From Planoprotostelium fungivorum (taxonomy: Eukaryota; Evosea; Variosea; Cavosteliida; Cavosteliaceae), in the NCBI GenBank assembly GCA_003024175.1, contig MDYQ01000094.1, positions 124,001 to 188,000 of the forward strand: DNA of 64,000 nt, in the 5' to 3' direction. The position numbers and the translations under genes are program-made. Below the pieces are notes generated by a model. It ran no database searches. It had not been told where the DNA came from and was given only the letters and a program-made list of their open reading frames with translations. Below are positions 1 to 13,454 of the stretch, one piece after another (positions within the stretch are counted from its first letter, which is position 1; every line of letters begins with the position of its first letter).

Positions 1-3000
1 CATATGATGAACTCACACCGTTTCAGCTTTACAAGCGCAAGTGTATCGTAATATGAAGACTTTCCTCTTGAATCCAGAAGACATCCAACTCCGCAGATCG
101 ATGGACGATTTCCTGTCCAATCTGGCAGATTCATCTCAGATCCTGGAGAAACTCAACACGCTCGATTCGAAAATGATGACCAACAGCCGGCTCATCAACG
201 GCGGCCTCGATCGCATCCGCAAGATCGTCAATCAAGTCACATCCGCTCTCATCACGCAGAGAGAAGTCGATTCACTCATCGATGCCGTCAAATCGAAGAT
301 CACCGCCCACGTCCACAACACGAACGAGAAGGTGGAATCAGTCGTGAAGAACACTCAGATGCAGTACAAGCTCAAACAGGCCAGCAGTAAACTTCTCATG
401 ACAAGAGATCCGTTGGTCAACATCGCCGTGGCGATCATGAATGATCCGAATCGATCGGATGGGACCGTAGAACTGCAAGGACTTTTGACCGAAGTGGAGA
501 ATCACAGTTCGATCATCGAGAAGGAAGGGCATTTGGATAAGAGCTTTTCAACCCACACCAAGGCGTTGAGAGAGGTCGTCAAGAGGATGACCTCCTCTCT
601 CGAACACTATACCACCATGAACAACTACAAGAAGCTGATGGACAACTGCCTCGAGATGCTTCAAAAGTTGAGGGAAGTGTGCGAGTCCAATCACAGTGCA
701 AAGACGAACGATCCACAATCGTACGCGTTGTACCAGCAGCAGTTGGACAGAGAGTTGAGCACGTCTTCGAAGGTTTGGTCAGACAACGTCCAACGCATCA
801 ATGGAGATGATTCCGTTTATTCCGATCGTCTCCACACCCTCCTCTCCAGAATCGAAAAGACAGTGTTAGAAGCACAGAGACTTCATCCATTACAAAAGAA
901 AGTGCACATCCAAGGTGGAAATCGTTTGTAATCGAATGATTCTGATGATATGCAGCCGCTGACATCTACTTGTGCATCAATGGACTGAGATCTTTTGTGA
1001 TGAGGAAACAAGCCGAACAGACCGAAGGTTCTCAGGGTGGACCAGAAGCACATAACGTCGCCAATCACATCATGTTCGGTATCGCATTCGGCAGAGAGGA
1101 CGCAGCCACGAACAGTGACGAGTCATTCCGCAACATCATCGTCGGTGAGAATCATCCTGAACGAAATCAATGATGTGATGACAATCGGATCAGGTGAGAT
1201 GGATGAACTCGAGAATGGCATGGAAGAAACCATCGGCGTCATCAACAAAGGCTTGGAATCACCAAAGGACCCGGAGGCTCAATCGTTACTGCGCAACAAA
1301 CTACAGAGGTCGATTGAAGTTCTGTCCAACACTGAGAAGAGGTCCGGCCGAGCGGAAGATCACAGCCGAAAGATCCGCAACAGCCTCCAATTCGTGAACT
1401 CGTGTGTCAGCTCGATCACCCAGGCAGAATCCTCCATCCAAAAGTACAGAGAAGTCTTCGCATCATCCATTCAATCGACCAAATCATTGGCCAAGTCCAC
1501 GAGAGATCTCAAATCGAGGACGTTCATCATGGATCTCATTGATCGCCTCGAGAAGGTCAACACTTCCATCGAAGGTACCGTCGACGAAGATTTGGCGTCC
1601 TGCGTGAGGCACATGAGAGAGTACCCACAATTCGTCACGTCGACCGCACAGAACAAGAACGAGAATGCAAAGAAGATGATCACGATCATGCCCACACCTT
1701 CCACCGACGTCAATCAGATCCTGGCGGAAGTCAAGACGGGAAGCTCCACCGTGGACTACAATCTGTACAAGATGATCCAACGCATGGATCTGAGGTCTCA
1801 CCTTGCAAAGAAGACGGCCCTGAGAAGTACCGACGTCCAGCTGAGAATCGATCTCATCGATCTTGCCAATATGCTGGATAATTGGATGGTGCCCCTTGTA
1901 CAAGCTGCCGCGGCTGTTGTGGCCGATAGTGACGACAGACCAGCACAAGGAAAGGCTCAGCACATCATCGAACGTTCTCTGCAGGCCATGGGTAGAATCG
2001 AAAAGGCTTGCGAATCGCCGATCGATCCGATTCCCGATGGTATCACGAACCTGTTCACCATCATGCAAGGAGAAGGTCTGAAGGGGAAGATACAGAGAGA
2101 GAAGGAAGTAGCTGATCAACGAAGAGATGAGAAGGTGGAAGCGAAGCCTGTGGAAGAAGAACGACCAGACGTCTCGACAGATGAAGATTCGACAGACGAA
2201 GACGAGAAGGGTGAGGACATTCAACAATAGTTGAAACTGAAGTCGTGAGCAGGTCAGAAAGAGAAGGTCAAATCACCGATGCAGGCGGAGAAATTCACAC
2301 AGGGTGACTATCAGCCAAAGTTCCAGATGCCAGAAGAGAGTCACATTCAAGATCACGATGCGATGGATCACGCTCAAGTCGCTGAGATCAACCCAGAGGC
2401 CTTCCATTCGGGTACGATTCCCGCTTATTTTAACCTCTTTGATTTCGAGTTCCTCAACACCGACATCTTTGGCTCTGATTTCTTTCTGCTGGAAATCGAG
2501 AGATTGAAGACGAAATACGAATACGATAACGAGAGAAGAGCTACCGGTGAGTCGTCTGAGCAATTGAACCGCAGTATGGATAACGCGATGCAGGTGACAT
2601 CAGGAGACAGCAGAACGTGAGGTTCCCGAAATCAACGGACGAGCTGATGCAAATTGCTCAACGTGAAGAGCTGTACGCCACTCACTTTGCAGAGAAACTC
2701 GAATTCGAATGGGCTAGATCTCTCATCAAACAAGCCGTTCTCATTCGCATGCAAGTCTACAACGCTTTCTCACAGTATGAAGAGGCCGGCGTCGAGGACA
2801 GACAGAAGCAGTTGCTTCAGATCGAAAAGAACTGGGAGAAGTACATCTACCTGTGTCTAAAGGGTCAGCCGTCAGAGGATCGTACGGAGCACGGTGTAGA
2901 GAAGACGCTCGAATTGCTGGAGAACGCTGCAGATCTGGCTCCCATCCATTTGAGAGATGCGAGATGTGCACAGTACGTCAATCTGTGGGAGAATCGAGTC

Positions 3001-6000
3001 AAGTATGCCCTTCTCATGTATGATTCCGTCTTCGATAGACAAGGTGAGATACATCGTGGATGTATCGTGGCTCACCGTACTCTGCAGGTCCGGTACATCA
3101 CGTATTAGAACGTTATATCACTCCATTACTGCAGAACGTTCCGTTCTACCTTGATCGCCAGAATCAAGTCTTGGATTATCTGTGGTACACGGCGGAGAAG
3201 ATTCACAAACAGGCCGTAGGCCTCACCATCCAGCACGGCATTGCTACTTTCAAAGGTGACGGCCGTTCCTTTTATCTTTATTCACGCGATGTAGATTACC
3301 TCTTGACTTTACACGGTTATTATCAGGAGAAGTTGGTTACGGATAACTCGATCTTGCCTTCCGTCCCAGAAGCTTTCCCTCTCTTCACCGATGTGGGCAG
3401 AAGTCTCTCCCTCATCTACCTCGACGAGAGGGACTATTCTTCAGGTCAGGAGTTGGCAGTGGAGGAGATGATGATCCATCTCGAGATGGATGAAGAGCAG
3501 CAGAACGACGAGAGATTATTGGAGGCTTGGGACAGAGTGTATTACTGCGTCAGACAGATGAACTCGAAGCCGTCCGATCAATTCTTTCTGCTGAAGGAGG
3601 TCCTGCAAGAGATTTCGGTTTACAACAACAACGTACTGAAGTCCAGAATTCAATCTGATATGCACAGTATCGGTGAGATCGATTGTTGTATAACCTTTCA
3701 GGCTGACGATGGCTCAGGAAATGGAAGAGAGGTCATCTATAATCTGCACTACGAAGAGATATTAGACAAGTGCGCAAGGATCCATTTCGGAGATCAATAC
3801 GATGAGATCGCCAGCAAGAATCTAGACAACGCGTCCATGCTGGAAGAGATCTTGATCAACTTGTACGCTGCGAGCACGCCAGCATCGGTGCAGATGGCCC
3901 TGGTGCTCGAACTGGGTAAACTAGCAGATCTCAATTACGAGTTTCAATTCGAAGTGGCCAAGAACAAAGACTTCTCTCGCGCAAAGAAGGTGAATCCGAT
4001 GGATCATGTCATCACATCGACATACTGAGCACCCATAGGTCATCGAAGAAGGTTTGTTGATTCGAAAACACGTGGACCCTCCTTCCATCCACGACAACGG
4101 GGTGCACATCGACGATAAGACACGTCAATCCTACGAGTTGGAGATCGATTGTGCCGTGGCTCTCTCTTCGAAAGCGACAAAGTCTCCGATCGCCATCACA
4201 CACTTGATGCAAGCTTACGAGCTGAGACCTCTCTACTGGCCCTACGGAACCGAGAAGATGAAGAAGCTGTGGAACGAGATGGTCAAGGTCAAGGAGTTCT
4301 ACAGTGACACGCTGGAGAATTTGTATCGAAAGTTCACGTCCGATAAGAAGAAAGTCTTGGCTGAGACGATCACCAGCACGAAGCCGCACATGTCTGGATA
4401 CATGGTGGGTCATCGATAGATCCATTCAGATGTAGATCTGACGTGTCATGCAGATCATGAGAGTCAACAAGACGTGGCAGAAGAGATGGATGGTGCTAGA
4501 AGAGCAAGTCTTACACTTTTTCAAGAACCCGAAAGCTCTCAAATCGTCCGGAGTCATTCCTCTCAGGCAACTCGACTTTGGTACAACCGTTCCAGAAGAA
4601 TTCATTCGAATGGTACCAGAAGGCTTCGAAGACAATCTCATGACGCTGGTAACTCCCTGGCGTGGCTACGTCGTCTACACCGAGACATCGGAAGATTTGG
4701 AGCAGTGGAAGTCAGCCATCGAGAGAAGACAAGTGGACCTATCAGACGATGGACAAGACCATCTGTTGGAAGAACTGATGATCAACAAACAGCTGCTGGC
4801 CAGACACCCACTCATTCTGGACACACTGCATGCGTTGGGACAATTGTGGGACGGGCAGGAATTTGAGGAAGAAGCCGTGGTCATGTACGTATTGGGACTG
4901 GAGATCGCTACCTGCGTGGACAACGTGGAGCAATTGAAGCGGTTTTGGAATACCATCTACAATCTGATGATCAAGACGAGAAATATCTACGAGATTTTGG
5001 AATTCTTGGAACAAGAGAAAGATCGGTGGACTGCCTATGGTGAATATCTCATCCGTTACCATCCATTCATTGTCCGCAGGATTGTCAAGGGATCACTTGC
5101 TGATGCAGCTGATCGAAATGAGCACCGCACGTATCACGGAGGAAGAAGATCTCAAATTACGATACATGTACCAAATCAGAAAGTTCAAAGAGATCACAGA
5201 GGAGATCGTTCCGGCCAGAATCTACCATCTGAATCAGATCTACTCCCTCATGTTTTTGAAAAACGGAGCGTTGGAGGATGCTATCTCTCTCACGAAAGAT
5301 TCTCTGGAGCTCCTTAAGAGGCACATCTCCACCAACAAGGGTGAGCACGTTCATCTTACATTCATCGTGTTGACCGATTGTTACAGCCGATATGGATGAG
5401 TTGGCTCACTACTATCGTCTATCGACTTGGCATCAACTCGTCGTACGTCTACGTCATCACATTCATACATGATATCTGATCACAAATCAGGATTTATACA
5501 TCATGAGAAGTCGTGAGAAGGAGACAGACGGAGATTACTATGGCGGCAAGGTCCTGCTCCAATCTGTCTTCGATGACATGCCAGCGGAATCACTTGATCC
5601 ATTCAATCCTTATCTCAACAAACTTATCGACGAGATCTGTATGATGTACGACAAAGATCCAGACACGGCACCGAGGTCCTCTCAATCTGGTCTGGAGAGC
5701 GAGGCTTTCAAATGGGTGCACGCTCTGTACGTATCGTACGATGAACACTTGGCCCAAGTCTATTCTTCGGAAGCTCTGGGAAACAAGAATCTCCTTGTCA
5801 CGTACAGGAAGGCCGTGGACAGAGAATCGCTCGAGGCGAAGAAACCACAATTCTTAAAGCTGGTGGAGAGATTCCCTCACATGATGAACTTGTGCTCCAA
5901 GTTGGCTTCTGCGTACTATCTGGCTCATCAGCTAGAAACTGCTCTTCACATGACCAGGTGAGATGCTTTCAGAATCCACGATGACTGATGACGATCAGGC

Positions 6001-9000
6001 ACGTGTTGCACGTCATGATAGCCGCGATGCCCAACCGACATGCCGAGATCGATTATCAATGGAGTTTGTGCAGAAAGTATTTCCTCGCTCAGAGGTGATT
6101 TTTCTCCTTTTCCTTCCCATGTTAATCTCTCGTTCAGACACTCCAACGCCGAGATCAAGAATTTCATCGAAGAAGAAAAGTTATTTGCCACGGTGTTCTT
6201 AGCGCCCAACCACCCTCACTCCATCAAAGTCACACAGCAGCTGAAACAGCTGGAGAGCAAGATGGCTCTGTACGAGAAGTACATCCCTGCTGCAGGATGG
6301 TATCTAGCTTACGCAGCTCTTTTCGCTGGTGAGAACGTCATAATTTGTTGCTCCATTCTGAATCTTGTCAGTGTTCTTCTATTTCATCAGAAGTTACAAA
6401 GATTGGCAAACTCTGATTCACAATTACGGAACGCTGACGAACGTGTGGCTATTCATAGCGGGTCTATCACTCGATTTGGGTCTACTCACGTCAGCTATGA
6501 TCTTCATCACTTGGCCTCCGTTGCCTATTGGTGAATAATTCACTCTAATCTCACACAATTCGACTCTCACACCATCAGATACGATTCATCGAACGGCCAT
6601 CCTCTTGAAGCGGAAGAAATTAGTGCAGAATGTGGGACTTCTCATCGCTTGTCACAACTCTGCCGAAGCTTTACCTCAAACTCTCCGTGCAGCGCTGCGT
6701 ATCTTCCCACCCGAACATATTTTTGTCGGTGACAATGGAAACTCACCCAAGCCCACCGGTGATCCATCCCCGAAGCATCGATTTCATCGTGACTCATCTC
6801 TACAGATGATTCAGAAGAAGTGTGCAGGAGAATCTCGCTCGAATATCAGATACAGAATGATTTACCACCCGAGTCACCCAAAATCAACTATTTCTACATG
6901 CCAGAGGGAAACAAATCACTCGTCTTCTGGTATGGTGAGTGCTTAACGATCACACGATTATCCATTGTGAATCATCTTCAGGTGCTAAATATTACTGCCA
7001 CTTCAAATATGTCATGGTCATCGACGACGATGTGCAGCTGCCTCCTGATCTCATCATTCCAATGAAGCGTTTCAAGATCCCCGGCACGAAAGTCCTGGCC
7101 TTCACCATCTGCGCCGAAAATTTACACACGCACCAAGGAAGCCCCATTTACGTGTCCCACTGGCAGGACTTGGAGTACAAACTGGCCGGTTTCATGAAAA
7201 TGTTCCAATCGTGGGTGGGGTCAGCCATCATGGCTCACGGAGCGATTTCGATCTGGGAGAGGTGAGATGACATGACATCGACGATCTAAATCTGATCCAT
7301 CCCGTAGAACTGTCATGATGGAAGTCTTGTGGAGGCACGATACGGTGTTTCACGGTGACGATCTACAGATGGGTCTCATCCTTCAGAAATTGGGTCTCGA
7401 GTACAGAATCGACACGTGTGGAAATGTCAACGTACCGACCACCGTACCAGATCACGTCTTCTGCCCCACTCGCCCCTGGTCACTCTACTGCAAGTGCGGC
7501 AAGGATGGTAACCTGTTGGGACAACGCGTCCGATCCTGGGACGTATCTTCCCATCGATTCATTGGAAAATTCATCAACATCATTCTCTTCCATTGGAACC
7601 GCACGACCATATCGATCAAGCCGTTCTTACTGTACGAGCTGTGGAGTATCTTTCAAGATTGGGTCAGAGTGCCACTGTCCGTCACACTCTTCTTCGCCAA
7701 TCCAGTTGGATTCATCCAAGTCACTCTCATCTTCATTGCCATCGCCGTGGGACTCAACACGATCTTCAACTTTTGGGTACTGAGGAGACGACCCGATCAA
7801 CAACACCCTCCCATCATCTTCCTGCTATTCCCCTTCTACAAGCTCCTCACCATGGTCTTCCGCTTCTTGGCTCTGATTTACAACATGCTGTACTACACTC
7901 CTTTCATCCGCAATCGTCAGATCTTGGGAACACGTCAAGATCTACCGCTGGGACCAGATCACATCCGTATGATCAACCGCATCGTCAAGGAACAAGAAGA
8001 GCAGGCGGCGAGATACAGAATACTACCCAAAGACGACCACGATTGGGACATCATCTCGAAGCTCATCATCAAAGAGGCCGTCGTATCCCCTCCTCTGTCC
8101 CACTGGTTCTTATCTTGCATCACGAAATTGACGTGGAAGAAGGAGAATCCAAGGGACAAGATTCTGTCGGGCTCCCATCTCAAGAGGCTGAAACCCATCA
8201 CGGGTAGAACGGAGAAATTCTTCTACACGAAGACGAGAGACTTGTTTCAACTGGTGCCTGGGACTTATCTCACCTGCCTGAATGCCATGTGCTTCTTATC
8301 GAGAAAGGGTCGATGCTTGGGCAAGGACGTTACGAAGGCAGTCAAGATCCTCAAATGGCTCTGGGTGGAAGAGAGACTGAAAGAAAAGGTGATCGATCGC
8401 GTCGTCATCATGTGACCTGATGATGAACAGTGCAACGATCAAGAGAAGGTGGAAGAATTCATTCGAGACTATTCCGCTCGCTGTGAAAAGGGAGTGTCTC
8501 TCTACGAGTTCGTCGGCTTCATGAGAGAAGTTCTAAAGCCAACTCTACAATATCTCGACACCAGTCCACTCCTCCTATCGAACCTCTTCCACATCCACAT
8601 CGTAAACGAAGATGGACTGTGGGGGTGCAAGTCCCTATCTCTCACCTCCAGTGACGACAGACTCATCGTCCGGCACTTCCAAGCCAGCAACCTAGCCAAG
8701 ATCTTAGAAGTCATGCCTCAGTCTCTGGTCATCTTCATACCCCTTCCAACCTCAGAGGACGTAGTAGTCGAGCCCTTCAAGCCCTCCGTCGTTCACGCCG
8801 CTCTCTTCTTCAACATCGTCGAACGCTCCGTCACCATCTTTGCTCCACAAGATCGATTGGCCGACCGCATCTACGCGATCATGACCATCTTGGAGATCAC
8901 ATCGCTGCCACAATTCGACACCATCTACTCTCTGTCACCCGTGACCGCCGCCTGCAGGAAGTTGGACGCCGACGAGATCGAGAACCGAGCGAACAACTTC

Positions 9001-9728
9001 TTCTCCTCGCAGTACAAGATCCAGAGCAATGCACAATTCTTCTCGGAGACACCATACGAGGTCACGAGAGCCACCAATACGGTGAAGAACATGTTCAGAG
9101 GAGAGAAGGAGACCAGCGTCAAGAGGAACATCATGACATCATCTGGCTTCTGGTTACTACCCGTGATGGATATTTTAGACGGTCCAGTCTTGTTCTTAGA
9201 TGAGAACGACAAACCCATAGACGAGGAGATCTTCTTTGAATACTATGGAGCGCTGCTGGACCCCCTCCACGAGATCCAGTCGAGGCCGATGTCAGCTCTG
9301 AAGAGGAAGATCATGCACACGTCAGGCACCAAGTTCTTGCAGACGCTGCGACCACCGAAGGAGATGACCGCCAACGCCATCGATCAGAGGTGAGATTCTG
9401 ATGATGGGACATCTCACCTGACGGATTGTAGGTTGTCTGTGTCTGTCTTCAGGGTCACAGGAGTCGAGGAGAAGCAGTTTGAGTTCAGACTGATGGACAT
9501 CCACGAAAATTGGCAAGTGCAAGCTTGTGTCATTGATTATCTGTACATCCAAACGAAGAAGAAACGTGCTGCAGACGAAGCTGCCAGGAAGGGTGAGAAT
9601 AAGAATGCAGAAGTGAATGCAGAGATTGACGTCCATCAGCCTTGGTCTACGCTGCGAAGAAGAGGAAGGCCAAGTTACTCCAGAAACAGAGCAAGTCTGG
9701 TAAATCCAAGTCAGACAAGAAGAAGTGA
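1..9728 (+). CDS. Giant multidomain protein: helical region, PH domain, helical repeats and membrane GT2 polysaccharide synthase (5' partial)
   Basis: An exon is entered at about position 29 after a TTTCAG acceptor, so the start lies outside the window. About 20 introns of 30-55 bp can be placed with matching phase, and I find no frame-compatible stop before the TGA at 9726-9728. The product would be about 2900 residues from here. In order: about 700 residues of amphipathic helices, vinculin- or spectrin-like only in general character; an acidic linker; a helical part; a PH domain (about 4384-4730); TPR-like helices (4740-6250); then two membrane helices and a family-2 glycosyltransferase (6256-8300) with VIDDDV, HGDD and QRVRSW motifs and two more membrane segments. 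A C-terminal region I do not recognise ends in a Lys-rich tail. The GT2 part resembles fungal-type hyaluronan/chitin-synthase relatives. Two or three adjacent genes remain possible, for instance a separate GT2 start at the ATG near 6262. Confidence 0.6.
4384..4730 (+). other. PH domain within the giant gene
   Basis: After splicing out the intron at about 4404-4456 the reading is SGYM followed by IMRVNKTWQKRWMVL, then a beta-rich stretch and a closing helix with the invariant-type Trp (EDLEQWKSAI). This is the standard PH pattern (GxL...WKxRW...W in the last helix). It would be expected to bind phosphoinositides or proteins at a membrane. It sits between the helical N-terminal half and the TPR-like/GT2 half of the same open reading. 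Confidence 0.8.
6256..8386 (+). other. GT2 synthase module within the giant gene
   Basis: Two N-terminal hydrophobic segments (around GWYLAYAALFA and VWLFIAGLSLDLGLL) precede the nucleotide-sugar fold. The sequence reads VGLLIACHNSAEALPQTL, FVGDNGNS, then VMVIDDDV (DxD, metal/UDP), HGDD (catalytic-acid position) and GQRVRSW (like the Q-x-x-R-W acceptor motif of processive synthases). Hydrophobic stretches follow at about 7680-7790 and 7810-7905. This layout is typical of membrane-embedded processive beta-glycan synthases (hyaluronan, chitin, Cps1-like). The sugar used cannot be told from sequence. Confidence 0.8.
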
Positions 9729-9922
9729 TGTGTTTCCTTTGTATAAAGAAAAAGTATTATTCGACGTTGGATCGTCATATATAACGCTGAATCTTGGACC
9801 GATAGAGGCTGTGCTTGTGTGCTTTCGTATATTTTGAGGAATGTTTAGATTTTGTCTGTCAAGAACGGAGCTGAAAACTGCGAATTCACATCACACAATT
9901 TGACAACAGAAGAACGACCAAC

Positions 9923-12900
9923 ATGGGGAAGAAGAAGCATAGAAGGTGTCGACCTTTCGTATGTCGATAGATTTGTTGATTGACACTCTCATAGATCGGC
10001 ATCGCAGTGGAGTGATGAAGACAGTGTGAGTTTGAACAAAGCGTCAGCTGTTCGACATCATCCATATTTAAGAGATGACGATGTGACTCTGACTGATTTC
10101 CAGGTTGCTTCAGATAATGTATCTCCCATCGAGCGTAAGACAGGGAGGTATGACAATATAGACATTGGTGCCTGCCTTCTCACACTCTCAGACACAGAAG
10201 CGAAACCCCGAATCATCACGTGACGAATGCGAATCGTGGAGGAAGAGGTACACAAGAGTTCAGACGACCGAACACATTGGGAAACCGTGTTCCTTTCAAT
10301 TACAATGACCTTCCAGACTCATCAGACAGCGGTGGGCGATGATGGATGGTGCGACACGATTAAACATTCGAAGACAATCTGAGGGGGGAGGGTGCCGAAG
10401 ATAAAGGTGATCCTCCAAGCGATCATCACGTATTGACTGGTATATCAGATAAACCTCCATCACAGACGAGGGAAGAGAATCGCTACAATGGAGTACATCA
10501 CATCTTGCGAAGGTGGCGTGTCGCTATTCTCACCATTCATCGACTCACATGATGCAGGCTCCAGATCCATTCAAATCCGACCCTTTCAGAATATGAAGCC
10601 GAAGATGAGAGAGGAAAGAGTGATTCCGCCCAACCTATACCCCATTCAGAAGGTGACTTTTATTTCAATTTAATCTTTTTAAATCGGAACTGAAGGCCAC
10701 AGATGCAGAAGACTCTGCAGAGGAGGTGGACCCCATGGATTTCGAGGCACAAGGTATCATCGTCTGTGTCTTCATGATCTGATCTCCATCATCAGAGATG
10801 ACGCACCAGCTGCTGATCGAGAGAGTGAATCAAATGGAAGTTGAATCACCCGTGAGTCACTTTCGATCGAGACGTGAGGCTGATGAAAATGGCAGCGTCA
10901 GAGTTTCCAGAGAGATTTCAGTAATCGAAGTAAGACGATGGGATGATGGTGTGATGACGTGTTCAGGAGCTTGGGACAAAGAGATCGGACACAGTCCTTC
11001 CACAAATGTTCGAACGGGGGTGAGTGTTCAGATGGTGTCGATCTCATCGCGGTGATCCATCATGATCGAGATGTGATGTCAACATATCATCACTTTGTGA
11101 AGATTGTGACGCGTTTGAAAAATATCTCTCGAGCTGAACGATACGATCATCTGATCACATGATCACCATCACGATCGTGTGACGCTCATGATGATGCAGG
11201 GCAGAGGAGTTAAGAGGGTCAACGCGTCGAAGGAGAAGCACGGAAGATATGTAAAAGGTGGCAGACAATTTTCCGTCCCTGAGCACAACAACATGTGGGT
11301 GAAAGGTGAATCTCTCAACCAAGAACTTTCCGAGAAAAAGCCCGTCAGCCTGCGGACCACACGGGTAAGATGTTATGTGACCACACGGCTCAGCGTCCTA
11401 GGTTGAGACGGAGGGAAATTTCATCGAGATTTCATACGTACCTCCCGCACGAGTGGAGGTAGTGGAGGTCGATCCGGCAACACAAGACCCACTGGAAATT
11501 TCTCAGAATATTTTAGAGAGGATGACTAGCCCCACACCTCGACCAGGTGATCGTCATGATATCTCGTATGACGTCATGACACGCATCAGACATGAAGAAG
11601 GAATCAGACGATGGAATCGCGTCCACCGAGGTGATCGCTAAACCTTATCCCCACTGTACACCACACCTGACACGCGGCAGACGGACGACATCACCGATAT
11701 CCACAAGCTACTGAAGCGAGTGGGCACAGATGACTCGTGGGATTCTTTAGAGGATGTCAGAGCTATCGTAAACAAGAGGGTATAGATCATCGTCATTCCT
11801 CCGTCTGCTAAACCCTAAATCCAGATGATGGAGAGAGATTTCCTCGAGAAGCGGCTCGCCCGAGCGGGAACGCCGGACAGTATCGATGCTTCTCTCGATG
11901 GAGAGGGTGGGGAACGAAGGCGTTGTAGATTGACATAGACATCAGATCAACCGATGGAGGATGATTTGGACGAGTCGATGTTGGATGACTACCAGACGAG
12001 TGATGACGAAGAGCTTGTGAGTCTCATCTTCACGATGATCATCGACATCATCGCGATGATGATCACCAACATCATCTGATGATCTTGCTCATCTGATGAT
12101 CTTGCTCATCGACTCGAGCAGAATTCTCTTCGAATCGATGTCACTGCCAGCTACAAGGAATACAAGAAGAACGTACAAAACGGAATCGTGGACGCCATGA
12201 GTGAGAATCGCTGTGAGTCATCTCGTTCGTGATGGACGCTGATGATCGAGACAGATCGAGCGAGAGAGATGAAAGGAAAGAAAGGGAAGCAAGGAAAGAA
12301 GGAGCAGTGGACCATCTATCAATTGAGAACGAGAGCAGAGCAGTTGGTTCAGTTTATGAGCGACACCACTCTGGAGAGGTACATTGTCCCTACACCATCA
12401 TCATCATCATGCATCTGCACCACGCTGAAGACAGACAGCACTGTGATGGAAGCGTTACCCAATGGATACCGTAGGCAGGTGAGCGACATCTTCTCAATCG
12501 ATGTCATCTCATCTCGATCAGATGGGACTGTTGGCCGATCTGTTTCACTTGCAGACACAGACCGAGAGCACGAGTTCCACTGTTCGTTTCATGACCATTA
12601 GAAAGACGGACAAGTGAGTCCTCGTCTAATCGTGATGTCCATCTAATGTACCTGCAGATCTTGCACGCCCACATCGACAAGATTAGAGGCCGGCATGAGA
12701 TCCATCTGTAAAGAGGATGAATCACCAAAGGCCAGTGTCTTCAAAGATGAACTGGAGAGAAGCAAGAAGAATGGCAATAAGAAACAGAAGAGAAGCGAGA
12801 AGACAAAGAAACCGATGAAAGATGCAGTGCAACCGAAAGGAGGAGCTAAAGTGGGAGCCAATGCAGCCCCCATTGCCCCCGATAACATTGGAAACCGACT

Positions 12901-13089
12901 CTTAAGAGGAATGGGGTGGGACGGTGGAGGTCTCGGTGAGTCTCTCTCCGAAATGCAACATGAGATCTCATATGATACGATACGATCACCATCACCGCGT
13001 TGACTCGGCATGCAGGAAGCGACGGACAAGGGATGGTCACACCGGTCGTTGCCATCGTGAAACAGAAGAGAACAGGGTTAGGGATGTGA
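9923..13089 (+). CDS. R3H and G-patch RNA-binding protein (Sqs1/GPATCH2-like)
   Basis: The start is MGKKKHR, split by an intron at about 9946. The protein has an RG- and acid-rich N-terminal half, then an R3H-like segment (AEQLVQFMSDTTLE, then ALPNGYRRQ and MGLLADLFHLQ, around 12330-12600). A Lys-rich linker follows, then a C-terminal G-patch: IGNRLLRGMGWDGGGLG spliced to SDGQGMVTPVVAIVKQ. G-patch proteins of this layout activate DEAH-box helicases such as Prp43 in splicing and ribosome assembly, so a nuclear or nucleolar role is likely. There are many short introns; the exons between 10.3 and 12.2 kb are only roughly placed. Confidence 0.75.
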
Positions 13090-13454
13090 GATTCACAAAA
13101 CATCGTGAACCGCCTGCGGCCTCGGTGGATGACCCGCGGATACGATAAGATGTGATAAAAAATGCCGGGTCTTTACGTTGAGCACGCCACATGACTTCAT
13201 CATCATCGCGACACGCTCGCCTCCCTCTCCACGGACGAAGATGTGGATTCGACCAGTCGGCAGGGCAGACAAAGACGTATGGGTTTCCTACTCGTTCCAT
13301 GTCTTTGTGTGCGTATCAAGGAAATGAAGCCATCCCGCATAAGGTGTTGCTCAGCCGCCTGTCTTGGCCACCCGGGAAGTCACAATTTCCTTAGGATTAC
13401 CCGGTCTCACCTTGTCTTCTCATTTTCACAGAGAGCAGCAAGGAGGAGGCATCA
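13090..13454. other. Spacer between G-patch gene and desaturase gene
   Basis: Short open readings occur on both strands, but none has good codon texture or splice-compatible neighbours. It probably holds the 3' end of the G-patch gene and the desaturase promoter. I see no RNA gene, repeat or mobile element. Confidence 0.4.

Noticed and set aside
1484-2227. Long minus-strand open reading opposite the giant gene
   Set aside because: Composition is that of a shadow of the plus-strand helical coding sequence, and no family pattern is seen.
6256-6330. Split of the giant gene at the ATG near 6262 into a separate GT2 gene
   Set aside because: No stop or poly(A) signal precedes it and the upstream exon continues in frame, so I kept one gene, but this remains the main alternative.
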